NCBI GenBank assembly: GCA_949373155.1
Contig: CASICK010000011.1
Coordinates: 1 to 64,000 of the forward strand
Length of the DNA: 64,000 nucleotides
Origin: an uncultured Synechococcus sp.
GTDB taxonomy: Bacteria > Cyanobacteriota > Cyanobacteriia > PCC-6307 > Cyanobiaceae
Reading direction: 5' to 3'
Shown here: one piece after another, positions 55,001 to 63,036 of the stretch
Layout: each line of letters starts with the position of its first letter
How positions within the stretch are numbered: position 1 is the stretch's first letter
Notes under the pieces: generated by a model
Seen by the model: the letters and a program-made list of their open reading frames with translations, nothing else
Databases searched by the model: none
Told to the model about the DNA's origin: nothing
Position numbers and translations under genes: made by a program

Positions 55001-55059
55001 TGGCACGTGCTCAGACCCAAAAGGACCAATACGATCCCCTTAATGATCGGATTTGATTG

Positions 55060-55638
55060 ATGGGCCGTCCTTGGAACGCTGCTGTTGCTTGTGCTGTGTT
55101 TACGGCCGCTGTGGCCACAGGTCTCCCGCAAGTGGCGAAAGCCCAAGGCTCCGTCTTCACTGCTGCAGATGTCGACGAAAGCCAATTTGTGATGGTGTCG
55201 GCTCCCATTGGTAAGGGTGAGAGCTCTCAGCTGAACATTTATGAGCAGCGGACCAGTGCCCGGCCTTGTTTTGCAGTGTCTGGAGCTTCCCCTGCAGTGG
55301 TTGATCCTCTGTTGGCCAGTTTTGACTTCACCGGAATCTGTAACCGCTATATCGATGGGAATGGGTATTCCCTGCGCATAGGCGGCGATGACCTTGGAAC
55401 CCGTTATCGACTCTCTGTGGTCAAAACCGGTTCCGATATCGAGCTCTTGGCTGTCCCGACGCGTGATCCCTCTCGCCCCACCATGGTTGTGGCTCGTTCA
55501 GGAGGGCCTGGAAATGGTTTTCTCAAGCTGAATCTTGAATCAGGATGGAAGCTGATGAGGCGTCAATACGGCAAGCGAACGCTGGGCCATCTTTATGTCT
55601 ATCGGGATGGCATGCCTGGATCTCCCGAAGCTCTTTGA
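55060..55638 (+). CDS. Exported DUF3747-domain protein
   Basis: About 192 residues with a signal peptide (ACAVFTAAVATGLPQVAKAQ). The mature part has QFVMVSAPIGKGESSQLNIYEQ and RPCFAVSGASPAVVDPLLASFDFTG, the cyanobacterial DUF3747 pattern. The two cysteines could form a disulfide. Probably periplasmic or outer-membrane associated; function unknown. The start at the second of two codons, TTG-ATG, is chosen. Confidence 0.8.
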   Translation: MGRPWNAAVACAVFTAAVATGLPQVAKAQGSVFTAADVDESQFVMVSAPIGKGESSQLNIYEQRTSARPCFAVSGASPAVVDPLLASFDFTGICNRYIDGNGYSLRIGGDDLGTRYRLSVVKTGSDIELLAVPTRDPSRPTMVVARSGGPGNGFLKLNLESGWKLMRRQYGKRTLGHLYVYRDGMPGSPEAL

Positions 55639-55691
55639 AGCATTTGCCGATCGCTTGCTAGATTAATAAGCTGGAAATCCTCGCTTGTTGA

Positions 55692-55862
55692 ATGACTCAG
55701 GTCACGGTTGGAGAAAACGAAGGCATCGAATCTGCCCTGCGTCGCTTTAAGCGTCAGGTCTCCAAGGCCGGGATTTTTGCGGATCTCAAGCGCCTCCGCC
55801 ATCACGAGACTCCGATCGAGAAGTACAAGCGCAAAGCTCAACAGCGCCGTCGTCGTCGTTGA
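55692..55862 (+). CDS. rpsU: 30S ribosomal protein S21
   Basis: 56 residues. It starts [19 protein letters not shown] and continues with helices rich in Lys and Arg ([19 protein letters not shown]), ending in a run of five arginines. This is the small-subunit protein S21 that helps initiation. Too short for a 60-residue cut-off but unambiguous. An intrinsic terminator follows 50 bases later. Confidence 0.95.
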   Translation: MTQVTVGENEGIESALRRFKRQVSKAGIFADLKRLRHHETPIEKYKRKAQQRRRRR

Positions 55863-55912
55863 TCGGTCTGCATTTTTAGCTTTAGACCGTTGGGCCGTGT
55901 CGAAATATCGAA

Positions 55913-55942
55913 GGATCGGTATTTTGACCGGTTCTTTTTTTT
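55913..55942 (+). terminator. Rho-independent terminator of rpsU
   Basis: Stem GGATCGGT / ACCGGTTC (8 bp with two G-U pairs) around a 6-base loop, followed by eight T residues. Confidence 0.82.
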
Positions 55943-55984
55943 GATCGGCTTCCGAGACTAGAAGCATCTCGAATGGGATCCACC

Positions 55985-56131
55985 ATGGCAATGATGTTTA
56001 AATCGCTTCGCGACTGGGTGGGCGAAACCCTCTCCCACGCTCTAGGAAATCCAAGCGAGGAGAAGAAGACGGTTCCTCCTGCGATTGGATTCCAGCCGTA
56101 TAGAGATGTTCCTGAAGAGGGATCGCGCTAA
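55985..56131 (+). CDS. Small hypothetical protein, 48 aa
   Basis: 48 residues starting MAMMFKSLRDWVGE, acidic and polar, ending FQPYRDVPEEGSR. An in-frame ATG at 55973 is also possible. It lies between the rpsU terminator and the comM stop. No family recognised. The start of the peptide looks like a membrane-surface amphipathic helix. Support is mostly good codon use. Confidence 0.45.
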   Translation: MAMMFKSLRDWVGETLSHALGNPSEEKKTVPPAIGFQPYRDVPEEGSR

Positions 56132-56143
56132 GCAGCGATCGGC

Positions 56144-57715
56144 TCAGGCCATCGCTGTGGGTGTGTGGTCATAGCTACGGAAGCAGATCGCTGCTGCAAG
56201 TTGTTGTTCTCCCACCTTTGTCATAGCTTCTAAGTCGGCAATGGTTCGGGCAACGCGCAGAATCCTCAAGCTGCTGCGCATGCTCAGCTGCCGTTTCGAC
56301 ACCACCTGCTCCCAGCATTGAAAGGCCCGTTCTTCAATCTGGCCGTAGCGGCCAAGCTCCAGCGCGCTGAGTTGGCTGTTGAGTCGGCCGCCCGGGTTGC
56401 GTTTGCACATTTTGATGCGCGCGGCTTGGATGGCTTCGGGGGAGAAGCTGCCTTCCGCTTGATTCTCTGTTGGATCAGCCGTTGTTTTGAAGCAACGGCG
56501 TAATTGGCCTGTCGGCACAGGTTCGAGGCGGCATTGAAGATCGAGGCGATCTAAAAATGGCCCTGACAAGCGGTTCCAGTAGCGCTGCCGTTGCAGTTCC
56601 GAACAACGGCAGCGGTTGGAAGGATCACCATGCCAGCCGCAAGGACAGGGATTGGTGGCCGCCACCAGGGTCACCCTGCAGGGGAAGGCGCAACGCAATC
56701 GCGCTCGGCTTATCCAGAGAACCCCCTCCTCTAAAGGCTGACGCAGCTGATCGAGGATGGATCTTGGGAATTCAGTGAGCTCATCGAGAAACAACACGCC
56801 TCCATGGGCCAGGCTCAATTCACCGGGCCGAGGATTGATGCCGCCGCCGAGAAGCCCTGCCGCCGTTGTGCTGTGATGCGGTGCACGGAATGGTCGTTGC
56901 CGCACCAGGCTTGTCACGCTGCCGAGCGTGCCAGCAATGGATTGAAGGCGGGTGAGCTCCAGAGCCTCTGAGTCGCTTAACGGCGGAAGAATCCTGGGGA
57001 GCTGGCGCGCCAACATTGTTTTGCCACAGCCAGGAGGCCCCACCATCAGGAGGTGGTGTCCACCGGCGGCAGCAATCTCCAGTGCCTTTCGGGCGAAATG
57101 CTGAATCTTTAGGGGGGCTGCGGACGAGGGGGCTGATGCGCTGTCAGGGCTCGTTGTTGTTGCAGGCTCTTCCCTTATGGGTTGAGAACAACAGTTGTGC
57201 TTGATGCCATGCCGTAACTGCTCAACAAGTTGCCCCAGCGTCTGGGCGCTCACGATGGGTAGTCCGGCCACCAGAGAGGCTTCTGCCGCGTTGGCGGATG
57301 GCACCACAAACGCCTTGGCTTTCTGGTTCTTTGCTTGGCAGGCGATGGCCAGAATGCCGCGGCAGGGCCTCAAACTTCCATCCAGGCCCAGTTCTCCTGC
57401 GCAGCACAGCCCCTCCAGTTTTTGGGGATCAAGCTGACCGCTGGCGACGAGCAAGGCCAGCGCGATCGGGAGATCAAAGGCGGGCCCCTCCTTGCGTCGA
57501 TCCGCTGGTGCCAGATTGACGATGACCCGAACGAGGGGCCCGCGAAAGCCGCTGTTGCGCAGCGCTGCCCGAACGCGTTCGCGCGATTCTTGAATGGCAG
57601 CATCTGGAAGTCCCACAAGCTGCAAGCCTGGAAGCCCTGGGGCTAGATCCACTTCCACCGTGACGGGAAGCGCCTCCATACCTTGAATGGATGCACTTAA
57701 GCAGCGTGCCAGCAT
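56144..57715 (-). CDS. comM: ComM/YifB-family Mg-chelatase-like AAA ATPase
   Basis: 523 residues, normal length. The N-terminal Lon-like region (VEVDLAPGLPGLQLVGLPDAAIQESRERVRAAL in parts) is followed by the AAA core: Walker A GPPGCGKTML, a VLFLDELTEF Walker B and a C-terminal Mg-chelatase segment. ComM is the bidirectional helicase that aids branch migration in natural transformation in other bacteria. Many cyanobacteria carry it. Strand is opposite to its neighbours. Confidence 0.92.
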   Translation of the reverse strand: MLARCLSASIQGMEALPVTVEVDLAPGLPGLQLVGLPDAAIQESRERVRAALRNSGFRGPLVRVIVNLAPADRRKEGPAFDLPIALALLVASGQLDPQKLEGLCCAGELGLDGSLRPCRGILAIACQAKNQKAKAFVVPSANAAEASLVAGLPIVSAQTLGQLVEQLRHGIKHNCCSQPIREEPATTTSPDSASAPSSAAPLKIQHFARKALEIAAAGGHHLLMVGPPGCGKTMLARQLPRILPPLSDSEALELTRLQSIAGTLGSVTSLVRQRPFRAPHHSTTAAGLLGGGINPRPGELSLAHGGVLFLDELTEFPRSILDQLRQPLEEGVLWISRARLRCAFPCRVTLVAATNPCPCGWHGDPSNRCRCSELQRQRYWNRLSGPFLDRLDLQCRLEPVPTGQLRRCFKTTADPTENQAEGSFSPEAIQAARIKMCKRNPGGRLNSQLSALELGRYGQIEERAFQCWEQVVSKRQLSMRSSLRILRVARTIADLEAMTKVGEQQLAAAICFRSYDHTPTAMA

Positions 57716-57784
57716 TGAATGGTTGCGGGGTAAGCATCTGATGCCCCACCCGTCTCATTCACTGTTTTGCCCAGGGTTGTGACC

Positions 57785-58126
57785 ATGGCTGGCGACACGA
57801 TTTTTGCCCGCATCTTGCGTGGAGAGATTCCATGCGATGAGGTGTACAGCGATGACAGCTGTTTGGCGTTCCGTGACGTTGCTCCGGCCGCTCCTGTTCA
57901 TGTGCTGGTGATTCCGCGCAAGCCACTAGAGAGCTTGCTCGAAGCGGAGATAGTGGATGAGGAGCTGCTTGGGCATCTGTTGTTGGTGGCGGCGAAGGTT
58001 GCCAAGCAAGAAGGCTTAAGTGATTGGCGAACGGTGATTAATAGCGGCGAGGGTGCAGGGCAGACCGTGTTCCACTTGCACGTGCATGTGATCGGTGGGC
58101 GTTCCCTGGATTGGCCTCCCGGATGA
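57785..58126 (+). CDS. HIT-family nucleotide hydrolase
   Basis: 113 residues. The histidine triad is HLHVHVIGG, preceded by FARILRGEIPCDEVY and APVHVLVIPRKPLESL, all typical HinT/PKCI group. Such proteins hydrolyse adenosine phosphoramidates. The start at the Met of MAGDTIFAR is chosen over 57767. The ABC transporter gene begins 25 bases later on the same strand. Confidence 0.93.
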   Translation: MAGDTIFARILRGEIPCDEVYSDDSCLAFRDVAPAAPVHVLVIPRKPLESLLEAEIVDEELLGHLLLVAAKVAKQEGLSDWRTVINSGEGAGQTVFHLHVHVIGGRSLDWPPG

Positions 58127-58151
58127 TGGTTTTGCTTGTGAGAATGGCGTC

Positions 58152-60140
58152 ATGACAGCGTCTTCATTCGCCAGCAGCGGCCCGTTTAAAAATCTGCGTA
58201 ATCAGTTGGCCAAGCTGCGTCACCTGGCCCAACCCTTCTTTTTGCCGCTTGATCAGGCCAGCGGATGGCAGTTCATTTGGCTGTTGGTGTGCCTTCTGTT
58301 TTGTGTTGGCGGTTTGGTGCTTGCGGTTCTTACCGCATTGATCCGCAGCCTGGATCGGTTTCAGCCTGACTTGACGGAGAAATATCTCTCTGGTGTTTCG
58401 GGAACGATCGCCACGATTTGGTCAAGTTGGTGGGGCGCGGCTTTTGTGGCGCTGTTTCTGGTTGGTTTGGCCAGTTTTGTGGCTTTCCGTCAGCAATTGC
58501 GCCAAAGGCGTTGGCTCAATTGGGGGATGCTGGCAACGATTGTGTTCATGTTGCTTGCTGTGAATGGAATTAATACGGGGATCGGATTTATCTACCGAGA
58601 CATTACGAATGCCTTGGTTGATAAGGACCAAGGGGGATTTTATGGGCGATTAGCAATTTATGGCGCCTGTTTTGTGATCGCTCTCCCTATACGGGTGACT
58701 CAGGTTTATATCACTGCAAAGCTTGGGATCATTTGGAGAGAGTGGCTGTCTAAATCGTTGATTGGCGATTATATGAAAAATAAGGCTTATTATGTTTTAA
58801 ACCCTAATAGTGAAGATGAAACAGATGTTGATAATCCTGACCAGCGAATTACTCAGGATACGGAGTCTTTTACGGCGCAAAGTTTAAGCCTTGCTCTGGG
58901 CCTCTTTGATGCGCTTCTAACGTTTTCGCTTAATATTTTGGTGCTTTGGAGTATTAGCTCCAGGCTCACCTTCGCATTGTTTGGCTATTCTGCAGTTGCT
59001 ACGACACTGCTGATTGTCTCAGGTAGAAATCTGGTAAGAATTAATTATGACCAGCTTCGTTATGAAGCTGATTTCCGCTATGGCTTGGTTCATATCAGGG
59101 ACAACGCTGAATCGATTGCTTTTTATTCAGGGGAGGGGCAAGAAAAGCAGGAATCATACCGTCGTCTTGGCTCGGTTGTTAAAAACTTCAACCTCCTGAT
59201 TATTTGGCAGGTGATCATTGATGTAATGCGTCGATCGGTCTCCTATGCAGGGGTTTTTCTACCCTTTTTGGTGATGGCGCCTGTTTACTTTGCCGGTGAG
59301 ATCGATTTTGGTGTTTTCAATCAGGCCAACTTTGCCTTCAACATGGTGGAGGGATCGTTGTTCTTCATTGTGGCTCGAATTGAGCAGCTTGCTCAGTTCG
59401 CTGCAGGCATTAGTCGTCTTGAGGGATTCCAGACGAAGATTGAGCAGGTGAGCAAGCAGGCCCCTAGTAGCAACAGCCGTGTTGTTCCTGGAAGTAACAG
59501 CATCGTGATTCGTTCTGCCGACCTCTACCCACCCAATGGAACGAACCCGGTCATTGAAGATCTCACGATTGATATTGGTGACCACGACAAGCTCTTAGTT
59601 GTTGGACCATCCGGATGTGGAAAGACATCACTTTTGAGGATGATTAGCGGCCTTTGGGAGCCCACTCGGGGCAGTGTGGAGAGGCCATCGATGGGTGATC
59701 TCCTGTTCATCCCTCAGAAGCCTTATATGTTGTTGGGCTCGCTAAGAGAACAGCTTTGTTATCCAGCAGATGAGAACCGTTTTAGTGATGAGCAGTTGCG
59801 AAGCGTGCTTGAGCAGGTCAGCTTGCAGAAGCTAGTGACCCGTTATCCCGACTTGGATATCAAGCAGGATTGGCCTCGAATCCTTTCCTTAGGAGAACAG
59901 CAACGATTGGCCTTTGGACGGTTGTTGTTGAACTCCCCGAGTTTTGTAGTTCTGGATGAGGCAACCAGTGCCCTTGATGTGAAGACAGAGAAGCAGCTTT
60001 ATGAGTTGCTCGTAGATCGAGATCTCTCCTTTATTAGTGTTGGACATCGTCCTTCCCTCAAGCACTTCCATGACAACGTGCTTGAACTGCGGGGGGATGG
60101 CGATTGGAGCCTGATCCCCGCCAGTAGCTATCAACCATGA
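58152..60140 (+). CDS. ABC transporter, membrane-ATPase fusion, YddA/SbmA-like
   Basis: About 662 residues. The N-terminal 420 residues are the ABC_membrane_2 (SbmA/BacA/YddA) domain with about six helices and the block YYVLNPNSEDETDVDNPDQRI-like segment; the C-terminal ATPase has Walker A GPSGCGKTSLL, signature LSLGEQQRLAF and Walker B FVVLDEATSALD. Family members move peptides or vitamins; the substrate here is unknown. Its stop overlaps the hli ATG (ATGA). The start at 58152 is used; the frame is open from 58095. Confidence 0.87.
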   Translation: MTASSFASSGPFKNLRNQLAKLRHLAQPFFLPLDQASGWQFIWLLVCLLFCVGGLVLAVLTALIRSLDRFQPDLTEKYLSGVSGTIATIWSSWWGAAFVALFLVGLASFVAFRQQLRQRRWLNWGMLATIVFMLLAVNGINTGIGFIYRDITNALVDKDQGGFYGRLAIYGACFVIALPIRVTQVYITAKLGIIWREWLSKSLIGDYMKNKAYYVLNPNSEDETDVDNPDQRITQDTESFTAQSLSLALGLFDALLTFSLNILVLWSISSRLTFALFGYSAVATTLLIVSGRNLVRINYDQLRYEADFRYGLVHIRDNAESIAFYSGEGQEKQESYRRLGSVVKNFNLLIIWQVIIDVMRRSVSYAGVFLPFLVMAPVYFAGEIDFGVFNQANFAFNMVEGSLFFIVARIEQLAQFAAGISRLEGFQTKIEQVSKQAPSSNSRVVPGSNSIVIRSADLYPPNGTNPVIEDLTIDIGDHDKLLVVGPSGCGKTSLLRMISGLWEPTRGSVERPSMGDLLFIPQKPYMLLGSLREQLCYPADENRFSDEQLRSVLEQVSLQKLVTRYPDLDIKQDWPRILSLGEQQRLAFGRLLLNSPSFVVLDEATSALDVKTEKQLYELLVDRDLSFISVGHRPSLKHFHDNVLELRGDGDWSLIPASSYQP

Positions 60141-60361
60141 CCAAACCTGATCAAGCCATGGATCGCACTCCTGAGGAGCCCTCCTCTGCGTCGACCGCTC
60201 CAGAGACCAGTGCCACAACAAAGGATCTGCCTGCCTTTGGTTGGAGTGCCTATGCCGAGCGGATTAATGGGCGCTTCGCCATGATCGGATTTTTAGCTGT
60301 GGTGCTCACGGAAGCTCTCAGTGCTGACACGTTTTTGCATTGGGCAGGGCTGATTCCCTGA
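60137..60361 (+). CDS. hli: High-light-inducible protein (Hli) coupled to ABC gene
   Basis: 74 residues. A polar N-terminus of about 40 residues precedes YAERINGRFAMIGFLAVVLTEAL, the Hli chlorophyll-binding helix with the conserved E, N and R. It overlaps the ABC gene by 4 bases, so its translation depends on that transcript. The stop is directly next to the stop of the minus-strand lipoprotein gene, with no gap. Confidence 0.9.
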   Translation: MTKPDQAMDRTPEEPSSASTAPETSATTKDLPAFGWSAYAERINGRFAMIGFLAVVLTEALSADTFLHWAGLIP

Positions 60362-60847
60362 CTAAGGGAGCCGAATCAAGTCCACATCCCAACGCCCTTT
60401 ACGGCTCACCTGAACGGCTAGCAGTCGGCCATTTCCATTGAGGCTGACGGAGCGGGGGACACCAGGCGGATTAATGGGCAGCCGTTGCAAAGCGCTCACA
60501 CTGCGTCGATAGAGCATTAATTCGGTTCGCTCTTCGCGTTGGCGGACCAGGGCGATCCTCTGACCATCACCACTCACGCTGAGGCTGATGGTTTGGGAAT
60601 CGGCCTGATTGATTCCATTCAGTGGCACCGGTGTGTCGTTGCTCAGGTCAATCAGCTCCACGCGCTCTCTTCCGTTACGACTGGCCAGGCTGGCCAGCCA
60701 ACGTTGTCCCATCGAGGGAAGGCGCCGGCTTTCGGCGCTGCGACGTAGCGATGCCCCGACCCGGGACATGGGACGGATGCCGTTTTGACTGCACCCCAAA
60801 GCGACGAAGCAAAGCAATAAAGCCGATGTGATGCATCTCTTTCTCAT
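60362..60847 (-). CDS. TolB-like half-propeller lipoprotein (downstream)
   Basis: 161 residues. Lipoprotein signal ending CFVALGC. The rest has three TolB/DPP-type repeats, each with a G-R-L or G-Q-R-I-A strand start: GQRWLASLASRNGRERVELIDL, GDGQRIALVRQREERTELMLY and GNGRLLAVQVSRKGRWDVDLI (about 45 residues apart). Its start overlaps the stop of the upstream, similar gene by 4 bases (ATGA). Three blades is half a six-blade propeller, so it may pair with that neighbour. Confidence 0.7.
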   Translation of the reverse strand: MRKRCITSALLLCFVALGCSQNGIRPMSRVGASLRRSAESRRLPSMGQRWLASLASRNGRERVELIDLSNDTPVPLNGINQADSQTISLSVSGDGQRIALVRQREERTELMLYRRSVSALQRLPINPPGVPRSVSLNGNGRLLAVQVSRKGRWDVDLIRLP

Positions 60848-61371
60848 CGGTTTGGTTCGCTTGGACTGGTACGCCGCTGGCCTCCAGGTCCGTCGGGCTC
60901 CAGTAATCCACTTAGGTCAATCACTTCGACGCGCCAACGCCCTTGATCCGCGGTTTGAATCGCGAGTTTGCGTGCATCAGGAGCCAGGCTGACCTGCACG
61001 GGATCTCGACCGGAGGGCAAGCGTAGGGGGTGAGCTTTGCCGCTCAGGCGGTCTTCGATTAAGACCAGTCTGTGGTTGCCGCGTTGGGTAATCACAGCCA
61101 AATAACGGCCGTTCCAGCTCAAGGACGGTGAGCTGTGGGGCTGATGACGCGAGAGATGGCGCAATCGCAATGAACCCCCACCTTCCACGTTCCGTAATTG
61201 GACGGTCGGCCTGCCGTTTTGGTCTTCAATCACAGCTAACAACCTCCCGTTACCGCTGAGGGCAGGGTCTTGTTGTTGTGTTGAAAGAAGGCCAGATGGT
61301 GCTCGGGTCGAGCGACCTTCACAGGCAACAACTCCTAGTGCGAGCAGCACGAGGAGGAGGTGTCGGGTCAT
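60844..61371 (-). CDS. TolB-like half-propeller lipoprotein (upstream)
   Basis: 175 residues. Lipoprotein signal ending ALGVVAC. Three repeats follow: SGNGRLLAVIEDQNGRPTVQL, WNGRYLAVITQRGNHRLVLI and APDARKLAIQTADQGRWRVEVI. The similarity to the downstream gene suggests an old duplication. TolB propellers in other bacteria aid outer-membrane stability; here no Pal or TolA is next to them. Exported lipoprotein, function unknown. Confidence 0.7.
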   Translation of the reverse strand: MTRHLLLVLLALGVVACEGRSTRAPSGLLSTQQQDPALSGNGRLLAVIEDQNGRPTVQLRNVEGGGSLRLRHLSRHQPHSSPSLSWNGRYLAVITQRGNHRLVLIEDRLSGKAHPLRLPSGRDPVQVSLAPDARKLAIQTADQGRWRVEVIDLSGLLEPDGPGGQRRTSPSEPNR

Positions 61372-61394
61372 GCCGGGATGAATGCTCAGACTGA

Positions 61395-62372
61395 TTAATC
61401 GTCGAAGCGGGAGCTGTTATCTCTTGGGCGGGAACTGCGGGGAGGAGTGCGATTGGTGTCCCTGGCGGTTGGTGGGCCGGTCTCAGGGGCAGGGTTGCGT
61501 CTGCTCACCGGAGCATTAGAGGAGGGTTGACGCGCGCTTGGGGAGTAGGCGGCATCTTCGGGTTCTCGTCGCAGTGGGCTTCCTTGAGGAATGCCAGGTT
61601 GTCCTTCAACGCCGGTACTGCTCCGCACAGTGGCTACACCGCGCTGATTGAGCCCAGCCGCACCAGCAGAGGAGCGGGATGAGGGCTCTGGCCTAGATGA
61701 TGCAGCAGGAATAGGTCTGGAACCTCTGCGTTGATCCTGGCGTTGGCTGCGGCGCTCCCCAAAAGTTGGGCCACTCGGTGCAGAGTCTTCAGCGCGGCCG
61801 AATCGGGCCATGCGCCGATCTCGCTCGCTGCTGTCTGACCAATCTGAGGAGGGATCGGGACGCTGACGGCTCCGACTTGCGGCCTGCTCAGGGATCGCAG
61901 CTCTGGAGGTGCGACGTGGGCGATAAAAATCCTGTTCAGGTCTTTCATCTTCATTGGAACCTTGGCCGCCAAATCTGCGTCGAATCGGCTGAGGCTCGTC
62001 GAAACGCTCGTAGGGATCGTCGTAACCACCTTGCAGACCTCCACCTCCGGCAGGGCTTGCGGCTTCAGGTTCGTCATCGAAGTAGGCCGAGCGTCTGGCC
62101 TGTTCCGCTGAAATCCCTCGAAGGCGAACGCTCTCGTAGGCAAAAAACACGGTGGTTCCAGCCAACAAGAATTGTCCAAACTGGAGAATTGGATCGAGTC
62201 TCCAGCCCTGGAAGAAAAGAATTCCTCCGCAGAGCAAGCCGATCGCCGCGAAGAACACGTCGTAATCGCGTGCGAGAGCGGGCTTGAAAGTGCGCATGAA
62301 GTAGAGCAGTGCTCCACCTACAGCAAGCACGATGCCAACAATGCTGGCCCAATTCAGACTGGCATTAACCAC
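61395..62372 (-). CDS. Ycf66 family protein
   Basis: 325 residues. The first 90 hold three hydrophobic helices (WASIVGIVLAVGGALLYFMRTF and two more) with LRGISAEQA, the Ycf66 pattern known from plastids and cyanobacteria. The remaining 230 residues are disordered, Arg/Ser/Pro/Gln-rich with RRTSRAAIPEQAASRS-type stretches and no fold visible. Ycf66 is a membrane protein with unknown photosynthetic role. It is 23 bases from the lipoprotein genes and follows psbX. Confidence 0.8.
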   Translation of the reverse strand: MVNASLNWASIVGIVLAVGGALLYFMRTFKPALARDYDVFFAAIGLLCGGILFFQGWRLDPILQFGQFLLAGTTVFFAYESVRLRGISAEQARRSAYFDDEPEAASPAGGGGLQGGYDDPYERFDEPQPIRRRFGGQGSNEDERPEQDFYRPRRTSRAAIPEQAASRSRQRPDPSSDWSDSSERDRRMARFGRAEDSAPSGPTFGERRSQRQDQRRGSRPIPAASSRPEPSSRSSAGAAGLNQRGVATVRSSTGVEGQPGIPQGSPLRREPEDAAYSPSARQPSSNAPVSRRNPAPETGPPTARDTNRTPPRSSRPRDNSSRFDD

Positions 62373-62452
62373 AGTGAAGCTCTCAGATAAAGACCTGCGT
62401 GGAACCGAAGCTCGGGTCGAGTGGGCTCAGTCTACGGAGCGTGAAAGGGTCT

Positions 62453-62575
62453 TCAAAGTTTGCGATCAACCTGGTCGGTTTGGCTGAGAAAAAAGAGCCC
62501 GATAGAAGCAGGGATCACAACGATCGCTACACCAGCAACAAGGCTGGTTAGAAAATTGGAGAGGGAAGGCGTCAT
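62453..62575 (-). CDS. psbX: Photosystem II protein PsbX
   Basis: 40 residues. It starts MTPSLSNFLTSLVAG, then one membrane helix with VVIPASIGLFFLSQ and a short polar tail. This matches cyanobacterial PsbX, which binds near cytochrome b559 in PSII and affects plastoquinone at QB. It is upstream of ycf66 on the same strand by 80 bases. A short 5-bp inverted repeat (GATCC-TAG-GGATC) lies upstream of the ATG. Below common gene-length cut-offs. Confidence 0.9.
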   Translation of the reverse strand: MTPSLSNFLTSLVAGVAIVVIPASIGLFFLSQTDQVDRKL

Positions 62576-62675
62576 AGGGGATTAGGACCGAATGCGTACA
62601 GCGAGGCCTGATTCGCTGCGATCCTAGGGATCAGGGTCAAGTTTCTACGATGACAGCTCCATTGCTTAGGGCTTT

Positions 62676-62996
62676 GTGACGCCAACGCTTATCGCCATCC
62701 TTCCGCTTCTCAACGTGGCACTGGGTTTGCTGTTGGCCGCATGGACCCTCACGTTCCTGGCGCGCATCGTGCTCACCTGGTACCCCCAGGTGGATCTTTC
62801 CAAAGGCTTATGGCCCCTTGTGGCCTGGCCCACTGAGGCGATTTTGGGGTTGACCCGCAGGGTTGTCTCTCCTATCGGGGGCGTGGATGTCACTCCCGTG
62901 ATCTGGGTTGGGCTGCTCAGCCTGCTGCGCGAACTGTTGGTGGGCCAGCAGGGGTTGCTCTCACTGGTACTGCTCCGCGCCCAGTCCATCGCCTAA
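62676..62996 (+). CDS. YggT family membrane protein
   Basis: 106 residues from a GTG. Two membrane helices (NVALGLLLAAWTLTFLARIVLTWYP and the C-terminal TPVIWVGLLSLLRELL) with the loop WPTEAILGLTRRVVSPIGGVDVTPV, a YggT signature. In cyanobacteria and chloroplasts (as Ycf19/CCB3-like) members aid cytochrome b6 or nucleoid positioning. Divergent from psbX, whose promoter lies in the same gap. Confidence 0.9.
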   Translation: MTPTLIAILPLLNVALGLLLAAWTLTFLARIVLTWYPQVDLSKGLWPLVAWPTEAILGLTRRVVSPIGGVDVTPVIWVGLLSLLRELLVGQQGLLSLVLLRAQSIA

Positions 62997-63036
62997 ATCA
63001 CTTTTGGGAAGTAACGCCCGGCATCGTTGAGCTGAT

